NCBI GenBank assembly: GCA_039738635.1
Contig: JBCLLN010000005.1
Span: 1-58,224 of the forward strand
DNA from: JBCLLP01 sp039738635
Lineage (GTDB): Bacteria; Patescibacteriota; Saccharimonadia; CAILAD01; BJGX01
DNA length: 58,224 nucleotides
Direction: 5' to 3'
Shown: piece after piece, positions 1-7,128 of the stretch
How the letters are laid out: every line of letters starts with the position of its first letter
How positions within the stretch are numbered: position 1 is the stretch's first letter
Notes under the pieces: model-generated
Seen by the model: the letters and a program-made list of their open reading frames with translations, nothing else
Databases searched by the model: none
What the model was told of the DNA's origin: nothing
Program-made: the position numbers and the translations under genes

Positions 1-366
1 GGAGATGACATTACTTCATTGCAAAACTTTGTCCAGTCATCACTGACGGCATACACAATGTACTTTAATAAAAAGTACAAAAGGGTAGGTCCATTATTCC
101 AAGGTGTGTTTAAAGCCTCAAAAATATCAAGCGACGCATATTTAATCCATATCAGCAGGTATATTCATCTTAATCCCAGACGGTATAAGGCATATTACTA
201 TTCAAGCTTGCAATATTATGTATCAAAAGAATCGCCAGCTTGGCTAAAGCCTCAAAAGATAATATCATTGTTTACATCTCCCAAAGAATACATGAAGTTT
301 ATTGAAAAGTATGACGATACGACAATAACTCATGACGACTTCGAACCAGAACTTGCGAACAAATAA
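1..366 (+). CDS. Y1 (HUH) transposase, C-terminal part only
   Basis: This is the C-terminal ~121 residues of a REP-associated/IS200-like tyrosine transposase. The true start lies before the window. It matches the complete copy at 1670-2290 except for a few substitutions near the C-terminus (K/E, H/Q and P/Q changes). It keeps the block around YFNKKYKR and YIHLNPRR that is typical of the family; the HFH metal-binding motif would lie upstream of position 1. Whether the full copy is intact cannot be seen here. Confidence 0.85.
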   Translation, partial: GDDITSLQNFVQSSLTAYTMYFNKKYKRVGPLFQGVFKASKISSDAYLIHISRYIHLNPRRYKAYYYSSLQYYVSKESPAWLKPQKIISLFTSPKEYMKFIEKYDDTTITHDDFEPELANK

Positions 367-409
367 CATTTCATATGACACGAATCATCAGATGTAAAGG
401 TGAGACCTT
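1..409 (+). mobile_element. IS200/REP-type element, 5'-truncated by window edge
   Basis: Positions 1-409 are nearly identical to 1925-2333, so this is a second copy of the element at 1617-2333 in the same orientation. Its right terminal sequence (375-409) ends in the imperfect palindrome AAGGTGAGACCTT. Together with the downstream copy it brackets the GC-rich gene at 592-1464, giving a composite-transposon-like arrangement. Confidence 0.85.
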
Positions 410-492
410 ATATTCCTTACTAAACCTCAATATTATGTGACACATTGAAGTAAGTAGAATGGGGCTTAGTATACAGGTGCTCCATAAAACTA

Positions 493-520
493 TTGACATT
501 TTATGTAATTGTAGTATAAT
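493..520 (+). promoter_or_regulatory. Near-consensus sigma70-type promoter
   Basis: TTGACA at 493-498, a 16-bp spacer, then TATAAT at 515-520. It would give a ~65-nt leader before the GC-rich surface-protein gene at 592. Both hexamers are perfect, unlike most promoters in this window, where only the -10 is recognisable. Confidence 0.75.
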
Positions 521-591
521 TACACGGTTATCACCAGATACCCCGTTTGCGCGACGGACTCGCGTTGCACCCTACATAAGGAGACCACCCG

Positions 592-1464
592 ATGAAACGG
601 CTTGTTAGCCTGATCATGGTGCTTGGCCTCGCGGTCGGCATCGTTCTTGTCACCAACATCAAGAAGGTTGAAGCGTGGATGACCTCGGCTATGGCCGATG
701 TCCGCTGCGCGGACAACCAAGTTCAGCTGTTCGGAACGTTTCTCAATGATGAGCCGGCAGTCCCAGCTGGTGCGATCAATGTCACGATTCGTGACACCGT
801 TACCGGCAATGCCGTCCAACTGACGGTCGCCGGCCAGACAACATCACCGTGGCAGATCAACACTGGTTTGCTAACCACAGCCGGGTCGGAAGTTACAGTC
901 GAGCAGCATTGGGCTGACGGAAGAGAGGATATCCATTCTTTCACCGTTCCCTACGGCGCGCTCGATTGCACTCCACCACCGCCCAAGCCGATGGGTGCAA
1001 CCAGTGCTACCCAGCGTTGCGACGCAACCACCGGCACCTACATCGGGGATGTGACACTCGAGAACCCCGGCGAGATGGACTTCACCGTCCAGTCATCGTC
1101 GGATTTCCCGAGCACAACTCCCTGGTTGGCACGATCAGGCACGGCCGAGCGCAAGAGCTTCGTCATCCCAGGCAATGTGTCACGGTCGAGCTACCAGCTC
1201 GTTGGTGTCACACCTGAGGGCGAAACGATCATATTGCGAGGGGACATTACTCCAGTTATGAACGGCGAATGCTTGTTCGTACCTGGCGAAGGTCTTCCTC
1301 CTGCCAACCCGATCAGCACACCACCTTCGGCACCTCCGGAGCTGGCGTACACCGGGTCAACGTCGGCACTGCTGGCCATGCTGGGCACCCTTGCCCTTCT
1401 GGTCGGTGGTATCTGCATTTGCAAGACGCGTCAGCGTCTCACGGAATCTACGCTCTTGAACTAG
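592..1464 (+). CDS. Sortase-anchored (LAXTG) surface protein, GC-rich
   Basis: A 290-residue exported protein. Residues 1-28 form a signal peptide, followed by a polar extracellular region and a Pro-rich stretch. A C-terminal sorting signal follows: LAYTG (about 251-255), a hydrophobic helix and a basic tail (KTRQR). LAXTG is the motif used by class E sortases, best known in Actinobacteria. The start is fixed by AAGGAGA 7 nt upstream. The gene is far richer in G and C, including third positions, than its neighbours. It has its own promoter and a strong terminator and sits between two transposase copies, which suggests horizontal acquisition, perhaps from an actinobacterial host. The ligand is unknown. 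Confidence 0.85.
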   Translation: MKRLVSLIMVLGLAVGIVLVTNIKKVEAWMTSAMADVRCADNQVQLFGTFLNDEPAVPAGAINVTIRDTVTGNAVQLTVAGQTTSPWQINTGLLTTAGSEVTVEQHWADGREDIHSFTVPYGALDCTPPPPKPMGATSATQRCDATTGTYIGDVTLENPGEMDFTVQSSSDFPSTTPWLARSGTAERKSFVIPGNVSRSSYQLVGVTPEGETIILRGDITPVMNGECLFVPGEGLPPANPISTPPSAPPELAYTGSTSALLAMLGTLALLVGGICICKTRQRLTESTLLN

Positions 1465-1472
1465 GGTCCACA

Positions 1473-1522
1473 CCGCGGTTTTGGGAGGGGAGCTTTACAG
1501 CTCCCCTCCGCCGCGGTTTTTT
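1473..1522 (+). terminator. GC-rich rho-independent terminator
   Basis: An 11-bp stem (1484-1494 with 1499-1509, TTAC loop) lies inside a second inverted pair CCGCGG (1473-1478 and 1511-1516), followed by six T. It ends the surface-protein gene and shares its high GC content, so it probably arrived with the gene. Confidence 0.9.
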
Positions 1523-1616
1523 AATTGCCTTAATTATCTACTAGTAATTTAAGCTCCTAATAATCCTAATATCCTAATAAGTCCTATTAAGTAAGTATTC
1601 TTAATAAGTTCTTAAT

Positions 1617-2333
1617 AAGGTCTCACCTTTACACCTGTAATATCGTGTCATCTGTAGTACACTAACAGTATGCCTGCTAGAAACACAGTTAAACACTATT
1701 CTTCCAATGCTTATTATCATATATATAATCGGGGTGTTGCAAAGCAATCAATCTTCCTTGACTCAGAGGACAAGAAGTACTTTCTGAAAATAGTAGCTCG
1801 TCATCTTGATCCGTCGAACACAGACCAACGCTATGATGGGGTAGTCTATAAAAAATACAATGCCAGTCTCGAGCTACTCAGCTACTGCCTAATGGGTAAT
1901 CACTTTCATATGCTGTTTTACATGGGAGATGACATTACTTCATTGCAAAACTTTGTCCAGTCATCACTGACGGCATACACAATGTACTTTAATAAAAAGT
2001 ACAAAAGGGTAGGTCCATTATTCCAAGGTGTGTTTAAAGCCTCAAAAATATCAAGCGACGCATATTTAATCCATATCAGCAGGTATATTCATCTTAATCC
2101 CAGACGGTATAAGGCATATTACTATTCAAGCTTGCAATATTATGTATCAAAAGAATCGCCAGCTTGGCTAAAGCCTCAAAAGATAATATCATTGTTTACA
2201 TCTCCCAAAGAATACATGAAGTTTATTGAAGAGTATGACGATACGACAATAACTCAAGACGACTTCGAACAAGAACTTGCGAACAAATAACATCTCATAT
2301 GACACGAATCATCAGATGTAAAGGTGAGACCTT
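1617..2333 (+). mobile_element. Complete IS200/REP-type element
   Basis: The 717-bp unit contains the transposase gene. Its ends are imperfect 35-bp inverted repeats (1617-1651 and 2299-2333; about 29 of 35 positions match). The outermost AAGGTCTCACCTT/AAGGTGAGACCTT is itself nearly palindromic. A second AAGGTGAGACCTT follows at about 2340-2352. No target duplication is apparent, as expected for Y1 transposases. Confidence 0.8.
1670..2290 (+). CDS. Y1 (HUH) transposase, REP-associated type
   Basis: A 206-residue single-strand DNA transposase of the Y1/IS200 superfamily (Transposase_17-like). The metal-binding HUH motif is visible as GNHFHML near residue 77. The catalytic-tyrosine helix falls in SLTAYTMYFNKKYKR, followed by LFQGVFKA and YIHLNPRR, all family hallmarks. 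Length is normal, with no internal stop. A TACACT -10 box lies six bases before the ATG, matching the leaderless pattern of native genes. Copy 1 at the window start and a 3' remnant at 4723-4798 show past activity. Confidence 0.9.
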   Translation: MPARNTVKHYSSNAYYHIYNRGVAKQSIFLDSEDKKYFLKIVARHLDPSNTDQRYDGVVYKKYNASLELLSYCLMGNHFHMLFYMGDDITSLQNFVQSSLTAYTMYFNKKYKRVGPLFQGVFKASKISSDAYLIHISRYIHLNPRRYKAYYYSSLQYYVSKESPAWLKPQKIISLFTSPKEYMKFIEEYDDTTITQDDFEQELANK

Positions 2334-2505
2334 ATATAAAGGTGAGACCTTATATACCCCATTAAAGTCTTCTCCGCTCATTCATGCTCGAAGCTAGCTT
2401 CTGTGCCTGATTTCGCATGCGCCGAACCTTTCGCTTCGCTTTACGGTTCGACACACACATTCATAGCCATAGGTCGCTGCTCGACTTTCGTCAAGCAACA
2501 ACCTA

Positions 2506-2580
2506 TGGCTGGGACGGAAGGGGTCGAACCTTCGATCTCCTGCTCCAGAGGCAGGCGCCTTACCACTTGGCTACGTCCCA
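2506..2580 (-). tRNA. tRNA-Gln (anticodon CTG)
   Basis: The reverse strand folds into a full cloverleaf: acceptor TGGGACG/CGTCCCA, D arm GCC/GGC, anticodon stem CCTGC/GCAGG with loop CTCTGGA (anticodon CTG), T arm GAAGG/CCTTC with TTCGACC. CCA is encoded (2506-2508). A 10-bp inverted repeat (2466-2475 with 2501-2510) overlaps the CCA end and may form a 3' trailer hairpin. Confidence 0.95.
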
Positions 2581-2814
2581 TCGTTATAAACTAAGCTTTA
2601 ATTTACAAACTAATCATGGCTGATTAGTTTTGGCATTTTTCGCTTAGTTACTGTTCTCGACAAAATAAACAACTCGCCAACGCTTTTTCGGATTTTTTGT
2701 CACCAGATAAATCTCAAAAGACATGTGTATTTTAGCAAAAAAAGGCAATATTTTCTAGGCTTCCATATCCTATAAGGCCAGAGTCTAGTAATCGGTTATC
2801 AAGGCAAATTATTT

Positions 2815-2822
2815 GCTATAAT
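2815..2822 (+). promoter_or_regulatory. Extended -10 box of murI
   Basis: TG-n-TATAAT (TATAAT at 2817-2822) lies exactly six bases before the murI ATG at 2829, so transcription should begin at the A of the start codon. No good -35 is seen. The rest of the 2581-2828 spacer shows no gene. Confidence 0.65.
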
Positions 2823-2828
2823 TATTAA

Positions 2829-3623
2829 ATGAAAATTGGTATCTTTGATTCGGGCCTTGGCGGGCTAGTGATAACCCACGCTTTGGTCAAAAAACTTAGC
2901 CAGTATGACTTTGTATATTTAGGGGACACCGCTAGAGCTCCATATGGGAATAGAACCAAGGCTGACATATACCAATATACCCAACAAGGCCTAGAGTTTT
3001 TATTTAAGCAGGGCTGCAAGCTAGTAATTGTAGCTTGCAATACAGCTTCCGCCGACGCCCTGCGTGTAATCCAGCAAAGCTACCTGCCTAGCACCTGGCC
3101 GGACAGAAAAGCATTGGGTGTGTTGATACCTTCGGCAGAGGTAGCAGTCCAGAAAGGCCGTAGAATTGGAATTATTGCTACCACTGCTACCATTAAATCA
3201 ATGGCCTTTGATAGAGAGATTAAGAAGCTTTTAGTTAGCGCAGTGATATACCATAAAGCCACCCCGCTATTGGTGCCTAATATTGAAGCCGATGAAATGG
3301 ACATCGCAGAAGCGAATCTCAAAATATACCTTAAGCAGTTACTCAAAAATAATATTGATACACTAGTATTAGGCTGTACGCACTACCCATTATTAAAAGC
3401 CAGAGTGGCCCAAATTGTAGGGCCAGGTATTAATATTATCAGCCAAGACGATATTATTCCAAGCAAATTATCTAAATATTTATCTCACCACCCCGAAATA
3501 TCATCATGCTTAACTCAAAATAGCACAATCCAATACTTTGTTACTAAGCACACTCCCACTATTGCCTCTTTAGCAATTAAGCTCTTTGGCTCAAAGGTCA
3601 TGCTTAAAGAAGTTATTATCTAA
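2829..3623 (+). CDS. murI: Glutamate racemase
   Basis: Interconverts L- and D-glutamate in the cytoplasm to supply D-Glu for peptidoglycan. The 264 residues are the normal family length. The N-terminus GIFDSGLGG and GDTARAPYG are substrate-binding signatures. The two catalytic cysteines lie in ACNTAS (about C71) and GCTHYP (about C182). No ribosome site precedes the ATG, which follows a TATAAT box by six bases, indicating a leaderless mRNA. Together with murB at 13005-14063 it shows that this reduced genome keeps its own cell wall synthesis. Confidence 0.95.
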   Translation: MKIGIFDSGLGGLVITHALVKKLSQYDFVYLGDTARAPYGNRTKADIYQYTQQGLEFLFKQGCKLVIVACNTASADALRVIQQSYLPSTWPDRKALGVLIPSAEVAVQKGRRIGIIATTATIKSMAFDREIKKLLVSAVIYHKATPLLVPNIEADEMDIAEANLKIYLKQLLKNNIDTLVLGCTHYPLLKARVAQIVGPGINIISQDDIIPSKLSKYLSHHPEISSCLTQNSTIQYFVTKHTPTIASLAIKLFGSKVMLKEVII

Positions 3624-3698
3624 ACACTAGCTATAATAAGCAATAAGTAATATATACTAGTAGTAGCACCTTTTCAATCGAGCTACAAGGAGAGGACC

Positions 3699-4583
3699 AT
3701 GGGCGTATTAAGCAAAACGGCCAAGGGCCGTCTCATTCTATCCGATAAAATACCTCGTTCTCCAGACGAGAAGATTAATAAAAAAGCTTCAATACCTTTC
3801 ATTTTAGTGCATATATTGCCATTTCTGGCAATCTTTGCCGGTATTACATGGAAGGCAGTTGCGCTGGCATTTGTCCTCACTTGGGGCAGATCGTTTTTTA
3901 TTACTGCCGGGTATCACAGGTATTTTGCTCACCGAGCCTATAGCCTCAATAGATTCTGGCAATTCGTTATGGCAGTCGGTGGCACCACAGCAGCCCAAAA
4001 AGGCCCGTTGTGGTGGGCGGCACATCATCGCGATCACCATCGCTATGCTGATACAGCACTAGATATCCACTCACCCCTAAAAGGTTTTTGGTGGAGTCAC
4101 CTAGGCTGGATTCTTTGCGATAAGTATAACGATACTAAGTTTGATAGAATCCGAGATTATGCTAAATACCCAGAGTTGAGATTTGTAAATAAATATCAAT
4201 GGGTTAGCCCCTGGGTTCTTGGCATAGCTTGCTTTCTATATGCAGGCTTGCCTGGTTTGCTAATCGGGTTTTTTGGATCTACTGTACTGCTTTGGCATTC
4301 TACTTTTTTGGTTAACTCATTGGCCCATGTTTGGGGAAGTCGCCGTTACGACACCAATGACACAAGCCGTAATAATATAGTCATAGCCCTACTAACTATG
4401 GGAGAAGGGTGGCACAATAACCACCACCATTTTTCAGGATCGGCTCGCCAGGGTTTTTATTGGTGGGAAATAGATGTGACATATTATGTCCTATTCCTCG
4501 CTCAAAAGCTCCACATCGTTCATGATCTGCATATAGTGCCTAGGGCCAAAAGAGAGTCCTGGAGGGCTAAAGTAGATTATTAA
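3699..4583 (+). CDS. Acyl (delta-9 type) fatty acid desaturase
   Basis: A 294-residue integral membrane di-iron desaturase of the acyl-CoA/stearoyl desaturase family. The three histidine boxes are present: HRYFAH (73-78), HRDHH (110-114) and HNNHHH (near 239-244), separated by hydrophobic segments. It would introduce a double bond into an acyl chain and adjust membrane fluidity. The start has AAGGAGAGG upstream. No fatty acid synthesis gene is in the window, so the substrate may be host-derived lipid (inference). The enzyme class needs O2 and an electron donor, which is not identified here. Confidence 0.92.
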   Translation: MGVLSKTAKGRLILSDKIPRSPDEKINKKASIPFILVHILPFLAIFAGITWKAVALAFVLTWGRSFFITAGYHRYFAHRAYSLNRFWQFVMAVGGTTAAQKGPLWWAAHHRDHHRYADTALDIHSPLKGFWWSHLGWILCDKYNDTKFDRIRDYAKYPELRFVNKYQWVSPWVLGIACFLYAGLPGLLIGFFGSTVLLWHSTFLVNSLAHVWGSRRYDTNDTSRNNIVIALLTMGEGWHNNHHHFSGSARQGFYWWEIDVTYYVLFLAQKLHIVHDLHIVPRAKRESWRAKVDY

Positions 4584-4584
4584 A

Positions 4585-4612
4585 AAAGCCTCGGAAAATT
4601 TCCGGGGCTTTC
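4585..4612 (+). terminator. Rho-independent terminator after desaturase
   Basis: AAAGCC-CGGAA pairs with TTCCG-GGCTTT directly after the desaturase stop codon, followed by a short T-rich stretch. Confidence 0.8.
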
Positions 4613-4677
4613 TATTGCCTGCTACTAGACTCGCAAAGTAATACAATCATTTTATCCTTTTTGCATATTATACAATA

Positions 4678-4698
4678 TTCCAGGGAGACACCCTGGAA
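4678..4698. repeat. REP-like palindrome, copy 1
   Basis: Perfect 8-bp arms TTCCAGGG/CCCTGGAA around a 5-nt loop AGACA. A near-identical palindrome lies at 6137-6157. The spacer 4584-4964 otherwise holds only this and the transposon remnant. Confidence 0.7.
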
Positions 4699-4722
4699 CC
4701 AACCCTGGAATACGATGGAAGC

Positions 4723-4798
4723 AACCAGAACTTGCGAACAGATAACATTTCATATGACACGAATCATCAGATGTAAAGGTGAGACCTTATATTCCTTC
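4723..4798 (+). mobile_element. Solo right-end remnant of the IS200/REP element
   Basis: The stretch matches 347-422, covering the last codons of the transposase, the 35-bp terminal sequence (4754-4788) and the following TTATATTCCTT. The rest of the element is absent. T-rich TTATATTCC repeats follow to about 4830. It is a third, decayed copy. Confidence 0.8.
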
Positions 4799-4964
4799 TT
4801 ATATTCCTTATCTTATATTCCTTATATTCTTAGAATAGTAGAATTATGAGTGGATGGTTGAGATAACACTCCGCCCGCCCCGCGTCTTAATTAGCAAAAA
4901 GATAGCTTTTAGGTAGCCCGACGAATATGCGGGGCAATCTATTATTTATGCTAAAATAATTGTT

Positions 4965-5675
4965 ATGGATCGTAAAATTGATAGACCCCTAAAGCTAGTA
5001 TTGGTACGCCACGCCGAATCCACCCGCAATGAGGCCAAGAAAGATGCAAGCTTCTTTGCAGATGAGTTTTCGCGTAATAAGGTTAAGGGTATAGCCGACG
5101 AAGCTGTGCCTCTAACTGAGGCAGGCAAAGCGCAGGCTAGGATTACTGGTCAGGTTCTCAAGCAAAGCTTTGGGCAATTTGACTATATATATCATTCGGG
5201 CTATCAAAGGACCGTTCAAACCGTGGACGAGATGCTTAAAAACTACACCGAAAGCGAGCAAGCCAGAATTAATGTTCGGATGAGTACATTTATTAGAGAG
5301 CGAGATGCTGGCTATGCCTACGATATGACTGAGGCTGAAGCTAGGCAAAACTTCCCATATATGGAAGAGTACTGGAAGACTTTTGGTGGTTTCTTTGCAG
5401 TTCCCCCTGGTGGCGAGAGTATTGCCCAAGTTTGCCAGAGAGTTTATTCATTCCTAGACACAATTTTTAGAGACAGGGCCGGCCAAACGGTGCTAGTTGT
5501 AACTCACGCTGGAGCCATAAGAAGCTTTAGGTTTATTCTAGAAAAATGGAACTACAATCAAGCCCTTAAATTTACTACTAATCAAAGCCCCTTAAATTGT
5601 GGCGTAACTGTCTATGATTATAATAAAGCCCAGCATCATCTTGAGCTAAAAACTTACAATACTATTTATTATTAA
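4965..5675 (+). CDS. Histidine phosphatase (phosphoglycerate mutase-like)
   Basis: A 236-residue member of the histidine phosphatase superfamily branch 1. The RHAE motif near residue 15 carries the phospho-accepting histidine; VVTHAGAIRSF near 181 carries the second catalytic His; PPGGES near 147 is also typical. It removes phosphate from small molecules or acts as a cofactor-dependent mutase; the substrate cannot be told from sequence. TG-n-TAAAAT lies seven bases before the ATG, so the mRNA is probably leaderless. It stands alone between two repeat-bearing spacers. Confidence 0.85.
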   Translation: MDRKIDRPLKLVLVRHAESTRNEAKKDASFFADEFSRNKVKGIADEAVPLTEAGKAQARITGQVLKQSFGQFDYIYHSGYQRTVQTVDEMLKNYTESEQARINVRMSTFIRERDAGYAYDMTEAEARQNFPYMEEYWKTFGGFFAVPPGGESIAQVCQRVYSFLDTIFRDRAGQTVLVVTHAGAIRSFRFILEKWNYNQALKFTTNQSPLNCGVTVYDYNKAQHHLELKTYNTIYY

Positions 5676-5705
5676 TATTATATTATTTTATTTATTATTA
5701 TTTAT

Positions 5706-5732
5706 GTTACTTTTAAATACCCTAAAAGTAAC
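5706..5732. repeat. Hairpin before structured-RNA copy 1
   Basis: GTTACTTTT pairs with AAAAGTAAC (9 bp). Its arms nearly match the hairpin that closes the RNA element at 6082-6105, so related stem-loops sit on both sides of copy 1. They could be element ends or a terminator for the upstream phosphatase gene. Confidence 0.55.
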
Positions 5733-5812
5733 TTTAAAGGGTTTCCGACTGCTAAACAATACCTTCACAACCAAATAATATTCTTCTATCTGTTTTTTCA
5801 GAACAATTCCCT

Positions 5813-6105
5813 AAGGAATTGGTCCAGCCGAGCTGGACTTGGCTGAAAATAACCAGAAGCTAAAAGTATATTTGATTTTTCTGATTGCTTAGATAGTCGT
5901 AGGGCTACACTTAATATCCCACCCCGACATCGAACATCAGAAAATGAGTAGATGTTTTAAGCTCATTACTTAAGAAGCTGTATGAGCTTGATGCGATAGT
6001 AATAAAGCGAGTTCTTCATAAATAAGGAAGTAAAATATCTATGAATGCTTATAGATGTGAGCCTTAGGAGGGCAGTTTTATATTACTTTTGCTGTCAAAA
6101 GTAAT
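5813..6105 (+). ncRNA. Candidate structured RNA, copy 1
   Basis: No ORF fits, yet this ~290-nt stretch is repeated at 15622-15931 with long invariant blocks. Visible helices: GTCCAGC/GCTGGAC (5822-5828/5832-5838), which competes with an H-type pseudoknot made of CAGCC/GGCTG and CTGG/CCAG; GTCG/CGAC (5896-5899/5925-5928); ATCG-aa-CATC/GATGCGAT (5929-5938/5990-5997); AAGCTCAT/ATGAGCTT (5959-5966/5982-5989); a long-range pairing 5950-5958/6032-6040; and the 3' hairpin ATTACTTTT/AAAAGTAAT. The long-range pairing covaries between copies. It lacks RNase P, SRP and tmRNA signatures. Strand is chosen from the 3' hairpin and is not certain. Confidence 0.65.
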
Positions 6106-6136
6106 AGCTAAATAATAAAATAATAATTATATTTTA

Positions 6137-6157
6137 TTCTAGGGAGACACCCTGGAA
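6137..6157. repeat. REP-like palindrome, copy 2
   Basis: TTCTAGGG/CCCTGGAA arms around AGACA; one base differs from copy 1 at 4678-4698. It lies 32 bases after the structured RNA and abuts the alkA stop codon. Confidence 0.65.
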
Positions 6158-6159
6158 TA

Positions 6160-6795
6160 CTAGTTATTATCTAGAGATTGCCAGATGTACCAGCAGCTCA
6201 CCGATTCATAGGGATGCCATTTGTTTTCTTGTGCCAATTTTTGGGTGTCTTGTGGCGAGGGGAGAGCTTTTAGACCATAAAGTTTTTGTATGCCGTTTTT
6301 TATGCCCAAATCACCATGGGCAAGTACGTCTAACCGCCCCATAGCAAACATCAAAAACATGTGGGCTGTCCATTCGCCTATGCCCTTAACTGCTGTTAAC
6401 TCTGCAATAATTTCATCATTACTTAACGTGTTAAGTATATCTAGCTTAAGACTACCATTCTGTATGTGGCTGGCAAGATCACGCACGTATCTGGCTTTGG
6501 CATTACTGAGGCCAGCTGTTCTGAGCTCTTCTACCGATTTTTCTAAAATTTGTTTTGGCGTGGGAAAATCTGAACCAAACAAATCACAAAATTTACCACG
6601 AATACTACGTGCGGATTTTACGCTGAGCTGTTGGCTAATAATGCTTTCTACCAACTCTTGGAAATAGTTTTGGTGTGGCACGATTGTACATGCCGGGCTA
6701 TTAGCAATAACTTTTGCAAGCACGACATCATGCTTGCTCAGATGCTTGGAGGCCAACTGCAAATTGGTTTTTGATGCAATTAACACAGGTATCAA
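6160..6795 (-). CDS. alkA: DNA-3-methyladenine glycosylase II (AlkA family)
   Basis: A 211-residue HhH-GPD base-excision glycosylase that removes alkylated purines. The helix-hairpin-helix is AVKGIGEWTA (about 136-145). The catalytic aspartate should be D162 in HGDLGI. SIISQQLS near 51-58 is a family hallmark. It lacks the N-terminal domain of E. coli AlkA, as is common for short forms. The start is a TTG two bases after the stop of the upstream membrane-protein gene, so translation is probably coupled; the exact N-terminus is uncertain. Confidence 0.88.
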   Translation of the reverse strand: MIPVLIASKTNLQLASKHLSKHDVVLAKVIANSPACTIVPHQNYFQELVESIISQQLSVKSARSIRGKFCDLFGSDFPTPKQILEKSVEELRTAGLSNAKARYVRDLASHIQNGSLKLDILNTLSNDEIIAELTAVKGIGEWTAHMFLMFAMGRLDVLAHGDLGIKNGIQKLYGLKALPSPQDTQKLAQENKWHPYESVSCWYIWQSLDNN

Positions 6796-6797
6796 TA

Positions 6798-7061
6798 CTA
6801 TTTATTATTAGCCTTTGGTTTGTTAGTTTTAGCCCCCCTGATCTTATCTAGGGTTTTTTGTTTTACGGTATGATAGTGGTCCTTGGCTTTATTATGTATT
6901 TTTTGAGCCCAAACATATTCAGTGGCTAGTATTGCCAGCCCCATTATAATAAATACCAATCCGGGCCCTGGGGCAACAAGCATTATGATTCCACCAATTA
7001 GTACGACGAAGCCAGCTATGGTGATTATTATTTTTTTCGCACTTCGCTTGAAAGTTTCCAT
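6798..7061 (-). CDS. Small PGPGW-type membrane protein
   Basis: An 87-residue protein with two hydrophobic segments around the motif APGPGLVF, resembling the PGPGW/TIGR02611 family of putative transmembrane proteins of unknown function. A longer reading frame begins at 7097 but its start lies inside the terminator at 7079-7110. The ATG at 7061 is chosen because TG-g-TAAAAT (7069-7074 on the plus strand) lies seven bases before it, the leaderless pattern of this genome. It is followed by alkA after two bases. Confidence 0.75.
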   Translation of the reverse strand: METFKRSAKKIIITIAGFVVLIGGIIMLVAPGPGLVFIIMGLAILATEYVWAQKIHNKAKDHYHTVKQKTLDKIRGAKTNKPKANNK

Positions 7062-7078
7062 AAAAACTATTTTACCAT

Positions 7079-7110
7079 AAAAAAAGCCCGCCTGCAATCT
7101 GTAGGCGGGG
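7079..7110 (-). terminator. Rho-independent terminator
   Basis: On the minus strand CCCGCCT pairs with AGGCGGG and is followed by a run of T. It ends the transcript of the 7129-7485 ORF, and the next gene's -10 box follows at once. Confidence 0.85.
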
Positions 7111-7128
7111 TAAGTAGGGATAAGCTGG

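Noticed and set aside
2403..2623. Short plus-strand ORFs over tRNA-Gln
   Set aside because: They read through the tRNA gene on the opposite strand.
4661..4849. 62-residue ORF across the transposon remnant
   Set aside because: It runs through a palindrome, a remnant in the wrong frame and low-complexity T-rich repeats.
5813..6105. Identity as RNase P RNA, SRP RNA, tmRNA or 6S RNA
   Set aside because: The conserved core motifs of RNase P, SRP and tmRNA are absent, and the size and pseudoknotted layout do not fit 6S.
7062..7097. Longer start of the small PGPGW membrane protein
   Set aside because: The extra codons lie in a terminator hairpin and upstream of the -10 box.
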